From Flavobacteriales bacterium (GTDB lineage: Bacteria; Bacteroidota; Bacteroidia; Flavobacteriales_D; Sanyastnellaceae): a stretch of DNA of 6,829 nucleotides. Shown here one piece after another: positions 1 through 6,776 of the stretch (position 1 is the first letter of the stretch; the number at the start of each line of letters is the position of its first letter). The notes under the pieces are model-generated. The model searched no databases, was not told the origin of the DNA, and worked only from the letters and a program-made list of their open reading frames with translations. The position numbers were made by a program, and so were the translations under genes. The stretch spans positions 1 to 6,829 of the forward strand of contig CANGVU010000066.1 in assembly GCA_947457325.1 (NCBI GenBank), read 5' to 3'.

Positions 1-15
1 AAAAAATAATTTTTT

Positions 16-2202
16 ATGAGTATGACCCGCTTTCAGGCTTTGGCAGAATTGAATACTCGCCAGCCCAATCATGTACCAGCGCCAAGTGCAAAGGTTTCGG
101 ATTACTTTGGATCAAACGTATTCTCGCCATTCCGCATGAGAGAGTATTTAACCGATGATGTTTATGAGAAATTGATGGAGTGCATCAATATGGGCGTGCG
201 CATTGATCGTAGTGTCGCAGATCATGTTGCTTCAGCAATGAAAGAATGGGCAATGAGCAAGGGGGCAACGCATTATACGCATTGGTTTCAGCCATTAACC
301 GGAGCAACTGCTGAAAAGCATGATAGTTTTTTTAAACCTCTGGGTGATGGTCGTGCAATTGAAAAATTTGAAGGGACTATGTTGGTTCAGCAAGAACCAG
401 ATGCATCATCTTTCCCAAGTGGCGGAATCAGAAATACTTTTGAGGCCCGAGGTTATACATTGTGGGATCCATCTTCACCAGCCTTCATCGTAGGTAATAC
501 GCTTTGTATTCCAACCATTTTCATTTCATATACAGGACACGCTCTGGATTACAAGATGCCGATGATGAAAGCACTGCATGCCGTTGATCATGCTGCTACT
601 GCTGTTTGTCAATATTTTGATAAAGAAGTAGTAAAAGTTAACACCACCTTAGGTTGGGAGCAGGAGTATTTTTTGATTGACGAGGCATTGCACAATGCGC
701 GTCCTGATATCGCCATGACGGGTCGAGCCTTGTTTGGTGCACGTCCAGCAAAAGGACAGCAGTTGGAGGATCATTATTTTGGTTCAATTCCAGACCGAGT
801 GATGGGATTCATGCAGGAATTTGAGAATGAATCACATTTATTGGGTATTCCAGTAACAACAAGACACAATGAAGTAGCGCCCAATCAATTTGAAGTAGCG
901 CCAATGTTTGAAGAGGCTAATTTGGCCAATGATCACAATCAACTGTTGATGGATATTCTGGATAAAGTTGCTAGAAAACATCAGTTTAGAGTTTTGCTTC
1001 ATGAGAAGCCATACGAAGGTGTCAATGGAAGCGGTAAGCATAACAATTGGGCTTTGAGTACCAACACAGGTGTGAATTTGTTGAAGCCAGGTAAAAATCC
1101 AAAAACCAATTTGCAGTTCCTTACCTTCTTTGTAAATACGGTAGCAGCTATTTTTGAGAATGCAGATGTACTTAGAGCAAGCATAGCATCTGTAGGTAAC
1201 GATCACCGTTTGGGAGCAAATGAGGCGCCTCCAGCAATAATGAGCTGTTTCTTAGGTGAGCATTTGTCCGCCATGTTAGACGATCTAGAGAAGAATATTA
1301 AGGCTGGGAAAATGACTCCTCAAGATAAAATAGAGTTGAAGTTGAATATCGGGAAATTGCCACAAGTTTTGTTGGACAATACAGATAGAAATAGAACCTC
1401 TCCTTTTGCTTTTACTGGAAATAAATTTGAGTTCCGTGCCGTAGGTTCCAGCGCCAATTGTGCCAACGCTATGATTGTATTGAATACCATCGTCGCTAAT
1501 AGGTTGTTACAATTTAGAAAAGATGTGGATGCTAGAATTTCCAAAGGAGATGACAAGGATGAGGCGATTCTAAAAGAATTACAGCGATTAATAAAAATGA
1601 GTAAGGCCATACGTTTTGAAGGAAATGGATACGGCGATGAGTGGGTGAAAGAGGCTAAGAAAAGAGGTTTATCAAACTTTACAGACACGCCAACAGCATT
1701 GGCAATCTGGAAGGATAAAAAAATCCAGAAAATGTTTCAGGATTTGAATGTGTTGACGCCAGAAGAAATTCATGCACGTTATGAGATTGAACTAGAGAAC
1801 TACAGCAGAAGAAGGGACATTGAAGCTTCTTTAACGGCAAGCATTGCGATGTCCAATATTATTCCAGCGGCATTAAGATACCAAAGTGATTTATTGGACA
1901 ACGTTCAGGGACTCAAGGCTGTTTTGTCAGCAAGTGAGTTTAAGGATGCTGCAGGTACTCAATTGTCATTAATCAAGGACATTAGTAAAGAAGTTAACGC
2001 ATTAAAGAAAGGTGCAGATGCAATCAGAGCGGAGTTGCAAAAGGCCTATAGTCTTGATGCGGAGAAGCAAGCGAAATTATTGGCTAGCACAATCAAGCCA
2101 TTAATGGATGCGGCAAGATCATCAGCCGATAAACTAGAATTGTTGGTAGAGGATGAGTCTTGGCCATTGCCAAAAATGAGTGAACTTTTATTCACCAACT
2201 AA
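16..2202 (+). CDS. glnN: Type III glutamine synthetase (GlnN)
   Basis: Joins ammonia to glutamate at the cost of ATP, giving glutamine; cytoplasmic nitrogen assimilation. The 728-residue length is normal for the large type III (GlnN) family and far above the roughly 450-470 residues of type I/II enzymes. The N-terminal region carries the family-specific block around residues 30-175. Catalytic-core motifs seen are GWEQEYFLID (213-222, glutamates likely metal ligands), NEVAPNQFEVAP (285-296), HEKPYEGVNGSGKHNNWAL (329-347, nucleotide/glutamate-binding region), ANEAPPAI (401-408) and DRNRTSPFAFTGNKFEFR (457-474). The C-terminal part (about 590-715) is the helical extension typical of type III. 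The ATG at 16 is preferred; a second ATG at 22 would remove only two residues, and no Shine-Dalgarno decides between them. The gene is intact and ends in TAA before a strong terminator, so it seems monocistronic at its 3' side. No nitrogen regulator or ammonium transporter is visible beside it. Confidence 0.97.
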   Translation: MSMTRFQALAELNTRQPNHVPAPSAKVSDYFGSNVFSPFRMREYLTDDVYEKLMECINMGVRIDRSVADHVASAMKEWAMSKGATHYTHWFQPLTGATAEKHDSFFKPLGDGRAIEKFEGTMLVQQEPDASSFPSGGIRNTFEARGYTLWDPSSPAFIVGNTLCIPTIFISYTGHALDYKMPMMKALHAVDHAATAVCQYFDKEVVKVNTTLGWEQEYFLIDEALHNARPDIAMTGRALFGARPAKGQQLEDHYFGSIPDRVMGFMQEFENESHLLGIPVTTRHNEVAPNQFEVAPMFEEANLANDHNQLLMDILDKVARKHQFRVLLHEKPYEGVNGSGKHNNWALSTNTGVNLLKPGKNPKTNLQFLTFFVNTVAAIFENADVLRASIASVGNDHRLGANEAPPAIMSCFLGEHLSAMLDDLEKNIKAGKMTPQDKIELKLNIGKLPQVLLDNTDRNRTSPFAFTGNKFEFRAVGSSANCANAMIVLNTIVANRLLQFRKDVDARISKGDDKDEAILKELQRLIKMSKAIRFEGNGYGDEWVKEAKKRGLSNFTDTPTALAIWKDKKIQKMFQDLNVLTPEEIHARYEIELENYSRRRDIEASLTASIAMSNIIPAALRYQSDLLDNVQGLKAVLSASEFKDAAGTQLSLIKDISKEVNALKKGADAIRAELQKAYSLDAEKQAKLLASTIKPLMDAARSSADKLELLVEDESWPLPKMSELLFTN

Positions 2203-2225
2203 TCTCTCGTTGAAGGATTTTTATA

Positions 2226-2261
2226 AAATAGAGACTCATTTTGGGTCTCTATTTCTTTTTT
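2226..2261 (+). terminator. Intrinsic terminator after glnN
   Basis: A perfect 10-bp inverted repeat (AAATAGAGAC at 2226-2235, GTCTCTATTT at 2245-2254) can extend inward by a T-G wobble, a C-G and an A-T pair to a 13-pair stem with a 3-nt T loop. After one C comes a run of six T (2256-2261). It lies 23 nt past the glnN stop, so it should end glnN transcripts. The A-rich 5' side gives only a weak T run on the opposite strand, and no convergent gene needs it. Confidence 0.88.
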
Positions 2262-2271
2262 GCTATATTCG
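2240..2271 (+). promoter_or_regulatory. Putative Bacteroidota-type promoter of the PorE-like gene
   Basis: TATATTCG at 2264-2271 matches the Bacteroidota -7 consensus TAnnTTTG at all but one fixed base (C for T). TTTG at 2240-2243 lies 20 nt upstream, within the known 17-23 nt spacing of the TTG -33 element. Transcription would start near 2275-2279, leaving a leader of about 30 nt before the ATG at 2309. The element overlaps the glnN terminator. An AAGGAA at 2287-2292 lies 16 nt from the start codon, too far for a normal Shine-Dalgarno site. Inferred from consensus only. Confidence 0.6.
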
Positions 2272-2308
2272 CAACAATACAAACCGAAGGAATTAAAGAA
2301 TTTACAAC

Positions 2309-4426
2309 ATGAAAAAATTATTGTTGGCTTTTGTTTTGGGATGTGCAATTACAACTGCATGGTCACAAAAAGAGTTGAAGAAGGCAAATTCATATTTTGC
2401 CACTCGTCAGTATTTGGAGGCCGCAGAGGAGTACAAGATTGCTGGACCAAAAATTAAAGACCTTACTATCAAAGCTCAATCTTATTTTAACGTAGGAGAG
2501 TGCTATAGAATGATGACGCGTTACAATGAAGCCATTGAGTGGTATGACAAGTCAGGACGAGCAATGTACGGTAAGACCAATCCTGAATTGCATTACAATT
2601 GGGGTTTGTGCTATCAAATGCAAGGAAAGTATGAAGAAGCTGTTGCTCAATTTAAGCGTTATCAAGAATGTGGTGGTGATCGAGAGAAAGGAAATCAGGC
2701 CATTAAATTGTCTCAAAATGCAGCTGATTTGAAGAATCAGAAGTCTAAAATTGAGGTTGAAATGGTTGGAGAAATCAGCAGTCCTGAATTTGATTTTGCA
2801 ATGAATTATGGCGCGAAAAAAGGTAAGGATGGAGATGTGTTCATATTGTCCTCATCAAGGAAGTCTTCAGCTGGAAGTGGATCAGACCCAAAAACGGGAG
2901 AAGATTTCATGGACTTGTTTACAGTTACACGTGATCCCAAAGGAAAGTTCGGAACGCCACAACCTTTGGGCAATGTGATCAACACCAACAACAATGAAGG
3001 TCCTATCAGTTACACCAAAGATTTTGGAGAGATGTACTTCACATTTTGCCAATATGAGTCAGGAGAGTATCACCCATGTGAGATTAGGATGTCTAAAGTC
3101 ATGAATGATAAATTTGAGGTTCCTATCAAGGTGGTGTTTGATAAGACCAATGGTGATAGTGTTGTTTTTGGTCACCCTTGTTTGACACCAGACAATGAAC
3201 ATTTGATTTTCGCATCTAATCTGCAAGGAGGAAAGGGAGGAATGGATTTGTGGTACAGCAGCTATGATAAAAAGAATGATCAATGGGGAGCTCCTAAGAA
3301 TTTGGGCAATTTGAATACATCAGGCGATGAAATGTTCCCATGGATGGAGGATAATACTTTATATTTTTCATCCAATGCAATCCCCGGATTGGGCGGCTTT
3401 GATATTTTCAAAGCCAACAAAGGAGAAGACATGAGCTTTTCTGCAACAACAAATTTGGGTCATCCCATCAATTCATCATCTGATGATTTTTCTTTGATTA
3501 TTGATAGAAGTGCTAAGAAGTTGTACAATGTTGAATTTGCTGGCTTCTTTACTTCTAATCGCCCAGGGGGTAAAGGCAAGGATGATATATACCAATTCAA
3601 GGATGTGCCAGTGTTGTTTACGATGCAAGGTTTTGTGTATGATGATAAGACTGGAAACCCTGTGGAAGGAGCAAGCGTTGTGGTCAAGAGCACTGACGGA
3701 TCAGAGTACAAATTATCTACTGATAAATCTGGAGCTTTTAATTTGGATAACACCCAAGTACTTGCTGATAACACCTATATGGTTGATGTAGACAAAAAGG
3801 ACTATATCGGTATTCAAGGTGACCGCTTTTCAACTAGGAATCTAAAGGAGAATACAAACTTTGCGAAGGAGTATTTTATTCAGCCAATTGAAAAAGATGT
3901 TGAGTATCACATGCCTTTGGTTCAGTATCCTTATAACAAAACAGAATTGTTGGTTAATGAAACAGTGAATTCTCAAGATTCTTTGAATTATTTATTTGAT
4001 TTATTGGCTAAAAATAAAACTTGGAAGATTCAGCTGGAGGCCCACACAGATGCACGTGGTAGCGTTGAAGCCAATCAAACCTTGTCTGATGGCCGTGCAA
4101 AAACTTGTTATGATTATTTGGTCGGAAAAGGAATTGATGGGCGCAGAATTGTCCCTGTAGGAAAGGGAGAGTCTCAACCAATCACATTGAAGAAAGATCA
4201 AGGGAATTTTAAAGGCGGTGATATTTTAACTGAGGAATACATCGCTAAGTTGTCAACCAATGAAGAAAAAGAATTGGCTCATCAGCTAAATCGCAGAACT
4301 GTTTTCCGCATTTTGGCAACGGATTTTGATCCTAGCAAACCAGATTCAGCACCTGCACCCTCTCCAGCACCGGGTAAGCCTGGAGCCAAGCCAAATGGTG
4401 CTAAGCCAGGAACAAAAAAGCCATAA
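2309..4426 (+). CDS. PorE-like TPR / beta-propeller / CRD / OmpA envelope protein
   Basis: Exported cell-envelope protein predicted to bind peptidoglycan. Order of parts: signal peptide (1-19, MKKLLL start, likely cut at AWS|Q); TPR repeats (about 23-140, with paired motifs such as YNEAIEWYDKSG and YEEAVAQFKRY); a PD40/WD40-like beta-propeller (about 150-430, repeated blades such as LYFSSN..GLGGFDIF and FTSNRPGGKGKDDIY); a carboxypeptidase-regulatory-like beta-sandwich (about 438-525, GFVYDDKTGNPVEGASV); and an OmpA C-terminal domain (about 535-670) with the diaminopimelate-binding pair D581 (HTDARGS) and R596 (LSDGRA), then NRRTVF (661-666). The tail 674-705 is low-complexity Pro/Ala/Gly/Lys. 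This is the layout of PorE, the type IX secretion component of Porphyromonas gingivalis, but Bacteroidota carry several paralogues with it, so no symbol is assigned. Flanked by terminators, it seems to be transcribed alone; no porP or other T9SS gene lies next to it. A cysteine at 12 (VLGC) leaves a lipoprotein reading possible. Confidence 0.9.
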   Translation: MKKLLLAFVLGCAITTAWSQKELKKANSYFATRQYLEAAEEYKIAGPKIKDLTIKAQSYFNVGECYRMMTRYNEAIEWYDKSGRAMYGKTNPELHYNWGLCYQMQGKYEEAVAQFKRYQECGGDREKGNQAIKLSQNAADLKNQKSKIEVEMVGEISSPEFDFAMNYGAKKGKDGDVFILSSSRKSSAGSGSDPKTGEDFMDLFTVTRDPKGKFGTPQPLGNVINTNNNEGPISYTKDFGEMYFTFCQYESGEYHPCEIRMSKVMNDKFEVPIKVVFDKTNGDSVVFGHPCLTPDNEHLIFASNLQGGKGGMDLWYSSYDKKNDQWGAPKNLGNLNTSGDEMFPWMEDNTLYFSSNAIPGLGGFDIFKANKGEDMSFSATTNLGHPINSSSDDFSLIIDRSAKKLYNVEFAGFFTSNRPGGKGKDDIYQFKDVPVLFTMQGFVYDDKTGNPVEGASVVVKSTDGSEYKLSTDKSGAFNLDNTQVLADNTYMVDVDKKDYIGIQGDRFSTRNLKENTNFAKEYFIQPIEKDVEYHMPLVQYPYNKTELLVNETVNSQDSLNYLFDLLAKNKTWKIQLEAHTDARGSVEANQTLSDGRAKTCYDYLVGKGIDGRRIVPVGKGESQPITLKKDQGNFKGGDILTEEYIAKLSTNEEKELAHQLNRRTVFRILATDFDPSKPDSAPAPSPAPGKPGAKPNGAKPGTKKP

Positions 4427-4474
4427 TGTTCATGACTTCATTTAAGTTTTAGAGCATTAGCGATCAATAAATAT

Positions 4475-4482
4475 TACTTTTG
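4475..4482 (+). promoter_or_regulatory. Putative -7 promoter element of the purM-prfA-pyrF operon
   Basis: TACTTTTG is an exact match to the Bacteroidota -7 consensus TAnnTTTG. The -33 element is poor: no TTG lies at 17-23 nt upstream, and TTTTAG at 4447-4452 (22 nt away) is the nearest candidate. Transcription would begin around 4486-4490, within the left arm or at the loop edge of the adjoining hairpin, giving a leader of roughly 27-31 nt before the ATG at 4517. Confidence 0.55.
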
Positions 4483-4510
4483 CAGCGGGTTAATCCCGCT
4501 GCTTTTTTTT
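4482..4510 (+). terminator. Intrinsic terminator after the PorE-like gene
   Basis: A perfect 8-bp GC-rich stem (GCAGCGGG at 4482-4489, CCCGCTGC at 4495-4502) encloses a 5-nt loop TTAAT and is followed at once by eight T (4503-4510). It is a textbook rho-independent terminator on the + strand, 55 nt past the upstream stop codon and only 6 nt before the purM ATG. Its first base is also the last base of the putative -7 element, so transcripts started there would lack most of the left arm. Confidence 0.85.
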
Positions 4511-4516
4511 AATTCT

Positions 4517-5692
4517 ATGAGTGATTCACAACGATACCAACAAAGGGGCGTTTCAGCAAAAAAAGAAGATGTGCATGAAGCCATCGCTAAAGTTGATAAA
4601 GGACTTTTTCCAAAGGCGTTTTGTAAAATCGTTCCAGATTTTTTAACCGGAGATGAAGATTATGCTCTGGTCATGCATGCCGATGGGGCTGGTACAAAAT
4701 CATCATTGGCCTATATGTATTGGAAGGAAACTGGTGACATTTCTGTTTGGAAGGGGATTGCCCAAGATGCCGTTGTTATGAATTTGGATGATTTACTTTG
4801 TGTTGGAGTTACCGATAATATTCTATTGAGTTCAACAATCGGAAGAAACAAAGGCCTTATTCCTGGAGAGGTTATTAGAGCCATTATAGAGGGTACAGAA
4901 GAGTTAGTTCAAGAGTTGAAAGAAAATGGTATTGGAATAAAAACTACAGGCGGAGAAACTGCAGATGTTGGAGATTTGGTGAGGACGATAATTGTTGATA
5001 GCACTGTTGTAGCCAGAATTAAAAGATCAGAGGTGATAGACAATGCTAACATTGCTGCAGGACAAGTCATAGTTGCTTTCGCTTCAGATGGTCAAGCTTC
5101 CTATGAGAATGAGTACAATGGGGGAATGGGAAGCAATGGTCTTACATCAGCAAGACATGACGTCTTTACAAAAGATTATGCCTCGAAATATCCTGAGTCC
5201 TTTGACTCGAATATACCCATTGAATATGTTTTTTCAGGCAGTCAAGAACTAACCAGTTCGGTTGATGGAGTTCCTCTGGATGCAGGGAAGTTGGTACTGT
5301 CTCCGACCAGAACATATGCACCTTTGGTGAAGAAGATTTTAGATTGGAATAGAGGGGCTGTCAAAGGCATGGTGCATTGCAGCGGTGGAGGACAAACCAA
5401 AGTCTTGCATTTCATAGAAAATGTGCATGTAATCAAAGATCAGCTAATGCCTATTCCGGTATTGTTCAATTTGATTCAACGTGAAAGTGGCACAAATTGG
5501 AAAGAGATGTATCGTGTTTTTAACATGGGGCATCGACTTGAGATTTATACTGATGAAACCAACGCCTCTAAAATGATAGAGATTGCGGGTTCAATGAATA
5601 TACATGCGCAAATCATTGGGCGAGTGGAGGATAGTCAATCGAAAAAGTTGACTATTGTTTCAGATAAAGGCACATTTGAATACAACGATTGA
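4517..5692 (+). CDS. purM: Phosphoribosylformylglycinamidine cyclo-ligase (AIR synthase), Bacteroidota-type
   Basis: Closes the imidazole ring of formylglycinamidine ribonucleotide with ATP to give AIR, the fifth step of de novo purine synthesis; cytoplasmic, normally a dimer. The PurM fold is shown by DGAGTK (56-61, family DGVGTK), an Asp pair at 91-92 where the family has the VND motif, GGETAD (145-150), SNGLTSARH (206-214), GMVHCSGGG (284-292, family GMAHITGGG) and FNMGHR (335-340, family FNxGxG). At 391 residues it is longer than the roughly 345 of E. coli PurM, and several motifs are altered; this matches my recollection of the separate, slightly longer Bacteroidota lineage annotated as PurM. 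The ATG at 4517 follows a terminator T run by 6 nt, and the N-terminus [17 protein letters not shown] fits that lineage. First gene of a tight cluster with prfA and pyrF. The exact substrate is by homology; a related PurM-superfamily role cannot be ruled out from sequence alone. Confidence 0.9.
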   Translation: MSDSQRYQQRGVSAKKEDVHEAIAKVDKGLFPKAFCKIVPDFLTGDEDYALVMHADGAGTKSSLAYMYWKETGDISVWKGIAQDAVVMNLDDLLCVGVTDNILLSSTIGRNKGLIPGEVIRAIIEGTEELVQELKENGIGIKTTGGETADVGDLVRTIIVDSTVVARIKRSEVIDNANIAAGQVIVAFASDGQASYENEYNGGMGSNGLTSARHDVFTKDYASKYPESFDSNIPIEYVFSGSQELTSSVDGVPLDAGKLVLSPTRTYAPLVKKILDWNRGAVKGMVHCSGGGQTKVLHFIENVHVIKDQLMPIPVLFNLIQRESGTNWKEMYRVFNMGHRLEIYTDETNASKMIEIAGSMNIHAQIIGRVEDSQSKKLTIVSDKGTFEYND

Positions 5693-6774
5693 TGATAGAT
5701 TTGTTACAACGCCTGTTGGCCATAGAAGACCGATACGTAGAGGTTTCTAAGCTGATTACAGACCCCTCTGTGATTTCAGACATGAAGCGATATCCTTCTT
5801 TAATGAAGGAGTATAAAGATTTGGAAAAAATTGTTGAGAAAGGGAGGTTGTATAAAAAGTCAAAAGATGACTTTCAAGGAGCCAAAGAGATCTTGTATAG
5901 TCAGGAAGATGCAGCACTGAAAGAGTTAGCGCAGATGGAGTATGATGAGTTGGAACCATTGATAGAATCTTTGGAGAATGAGATTAAGGTCATGCTGATT
6001 CCGAAAGATCCGGAAGATGAGCGAAATTGCGTTGTGGAGATTAGAGGTGGCACAGGAGGAGATGAAGCTGCCATATTTGCGGGTGATCTCTTTAAAATGT
6101 ATACGCGTTATGTTGCCAATAAGGGTTGGAAGTATGAAGTTCTCAGCTTAAGTGAAGGCACTGCTGGAGGATTCAAAGAGGTTGTTTTTGAAGTTCAGGG
6201 TGTCGATGTTTATGGCACTATGAAGTTTGAAAGTGGCGTGCATCGTGTCCAACGTGTTCCGGAGACGGAGGCGCAGGGCCGTGTGCATACATCTGCAGCC
6301 ACTGTTGCAGTTATGCCTGAGGCTGAAGAATTTGATGTTGTCATTAATCCTGCAGATATCCATCGGGATACGTATCGTGCCAGTGGTGCGGGGGGGCAGC
6401 ACGTAAATAAGACAGAGTCAGCGGTTCGTTTAACGCACGCACCTACAGGTGTTATTGTTGCCTGCCAGGAGGGTCGCTCCCAGCATGAGAATCAGGAAAA
6501 GGCAATGCAAATGTTGCGTACTAAGATATTTGAGGCCGAAGTGAATCGCAGACACGAAGAACGTTCAAAAATGCGGAAGTCTCTTGTGAGCACAGGTGAC
6601 CGTTCTGCCAAGATAAGAACTTACAATTTCCCTCAGGGGCGAATGACAGATCATCGCATTAATTTAACGCTTTATAATTTGGATGCCGTTATGAACGGTG
6701 AGATTGAAGACATAATAGAAGCCCTACAAGTAGCAGAAAACGCAGAGAAGTTATTGGCAGGTAACAACGATTAA
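5692..6774 (+). CDS. prfA: Peptide chain release factor 1 (RF1)
   Basis: Recognises UAA and UAG in the ribosomal A site and triggers release of the finished protein. From the ATG at 5692 it is 360 residues, the same length as E. coli RF1. The stop-codon-reading tripeptide is PET (190-192, within [20 protein letters not shown]), the RF1 P-x-T form rather than the SPF of RF2. The catalytic GGQ is at 234-236 in [15 protein letters not shown]; its glutamine is the usual PrmC methylation target. The acidic N-terminal helical domain (1 to about 105) and the region [20 protein letters not shown] (118-137) are standard. The ATG overlaps the purM TGA by one base (TGATG), suggesting coupled translation. 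An in-frame TTG at 5689 would add one Met but is less likely. It ends in TAA, with pyrF starting two bases later. The middle and 3' parts have visibly more G/C-ending codons than the neighbours, without other signs of transfer. Confidence 0.97.
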   Translation: MIDLLQRLLAIEDRYVEVSKLITDPSVISDMKRYPSLMKEYKDLEKIVEKGRLYKKSKDDFQGAKEILYSQEDAALKELAQMEYDELEPLIESLENEIKVMLIPKDPEDERNCVVEIRGGTGGDEAAIFAGDLFKMYTRYVANKGWKYEVLSLSEGTAGGFKEVVFEVQGVDVYGTMKFESGVHRVQRVPETEAQGRVHTSAATVAVMPEAEEFDVVINPADIHRDTYRASGAGGQHVNKTESAVRLTHAPTGVIVACQEGRSQHENQEKAMQMLRTKIFEAEVNRRHEERSKMRKSLVSTGDRSAKIRTYNFPQGRMTDHRINLTLYNLDAVMNGEIEDIIEALQVAENAEKLLAGNND

Positions 6775-6776
6775 TT

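Noticed and set aside
1..15. TAATTTTT before glnN as a possible -7 promoter element
   Set aside because: It abuts the start codon, lacks the final G and has no visible upstream element in the window; it is more likely just A/T-rich leader.
838..1206. 122-codon open frame on the minus strand inside glnN
   Set aside because: Lies wholly within the conserved glnN catalytic region; its translation has no recognisable domain and is rich in Cys, Ile and Tyr, as expected of a shadow frame.
1320..1688. 122-codon open frame on the minus strand inside glnN
   Set aside because: Fully antisense to an intact conserved gene, with no promoter-like sequence or recognisable motif.
2260..2457. 65-codon + strand frame starting inside the terminator/promoter gap
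   Set aside because: Begins in the terminator T run and overlaps the start of the PorE-like gene in another frame; its hydrophobic stretch is only the out-of-frame signal-peptide region.
4335..4423. Coding tandem repeat at the end of the PorE-like gene
   Set aside because: The G-x-K-P units are imperfect at the DNA level and too few to call a true tandem repeat; described as a low-complexity tail instead.
4427..4474. Possible small RNA or riboswitch (such as a purine type) ahead of purM
   Set aside because: Only 48 nt precede the -7 element and they show no paired-stem aptamer pattern; the predicted leader after the start site is about 30 nt, too short for an aptamer.
5689..6774. TTG start at 5689 for prfA (361 residues)
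   Set aside because: The ATG directly after it gives the usual 360-residue RF1 and a classic TGATG overlap; the TTG would add only one extra methionine.
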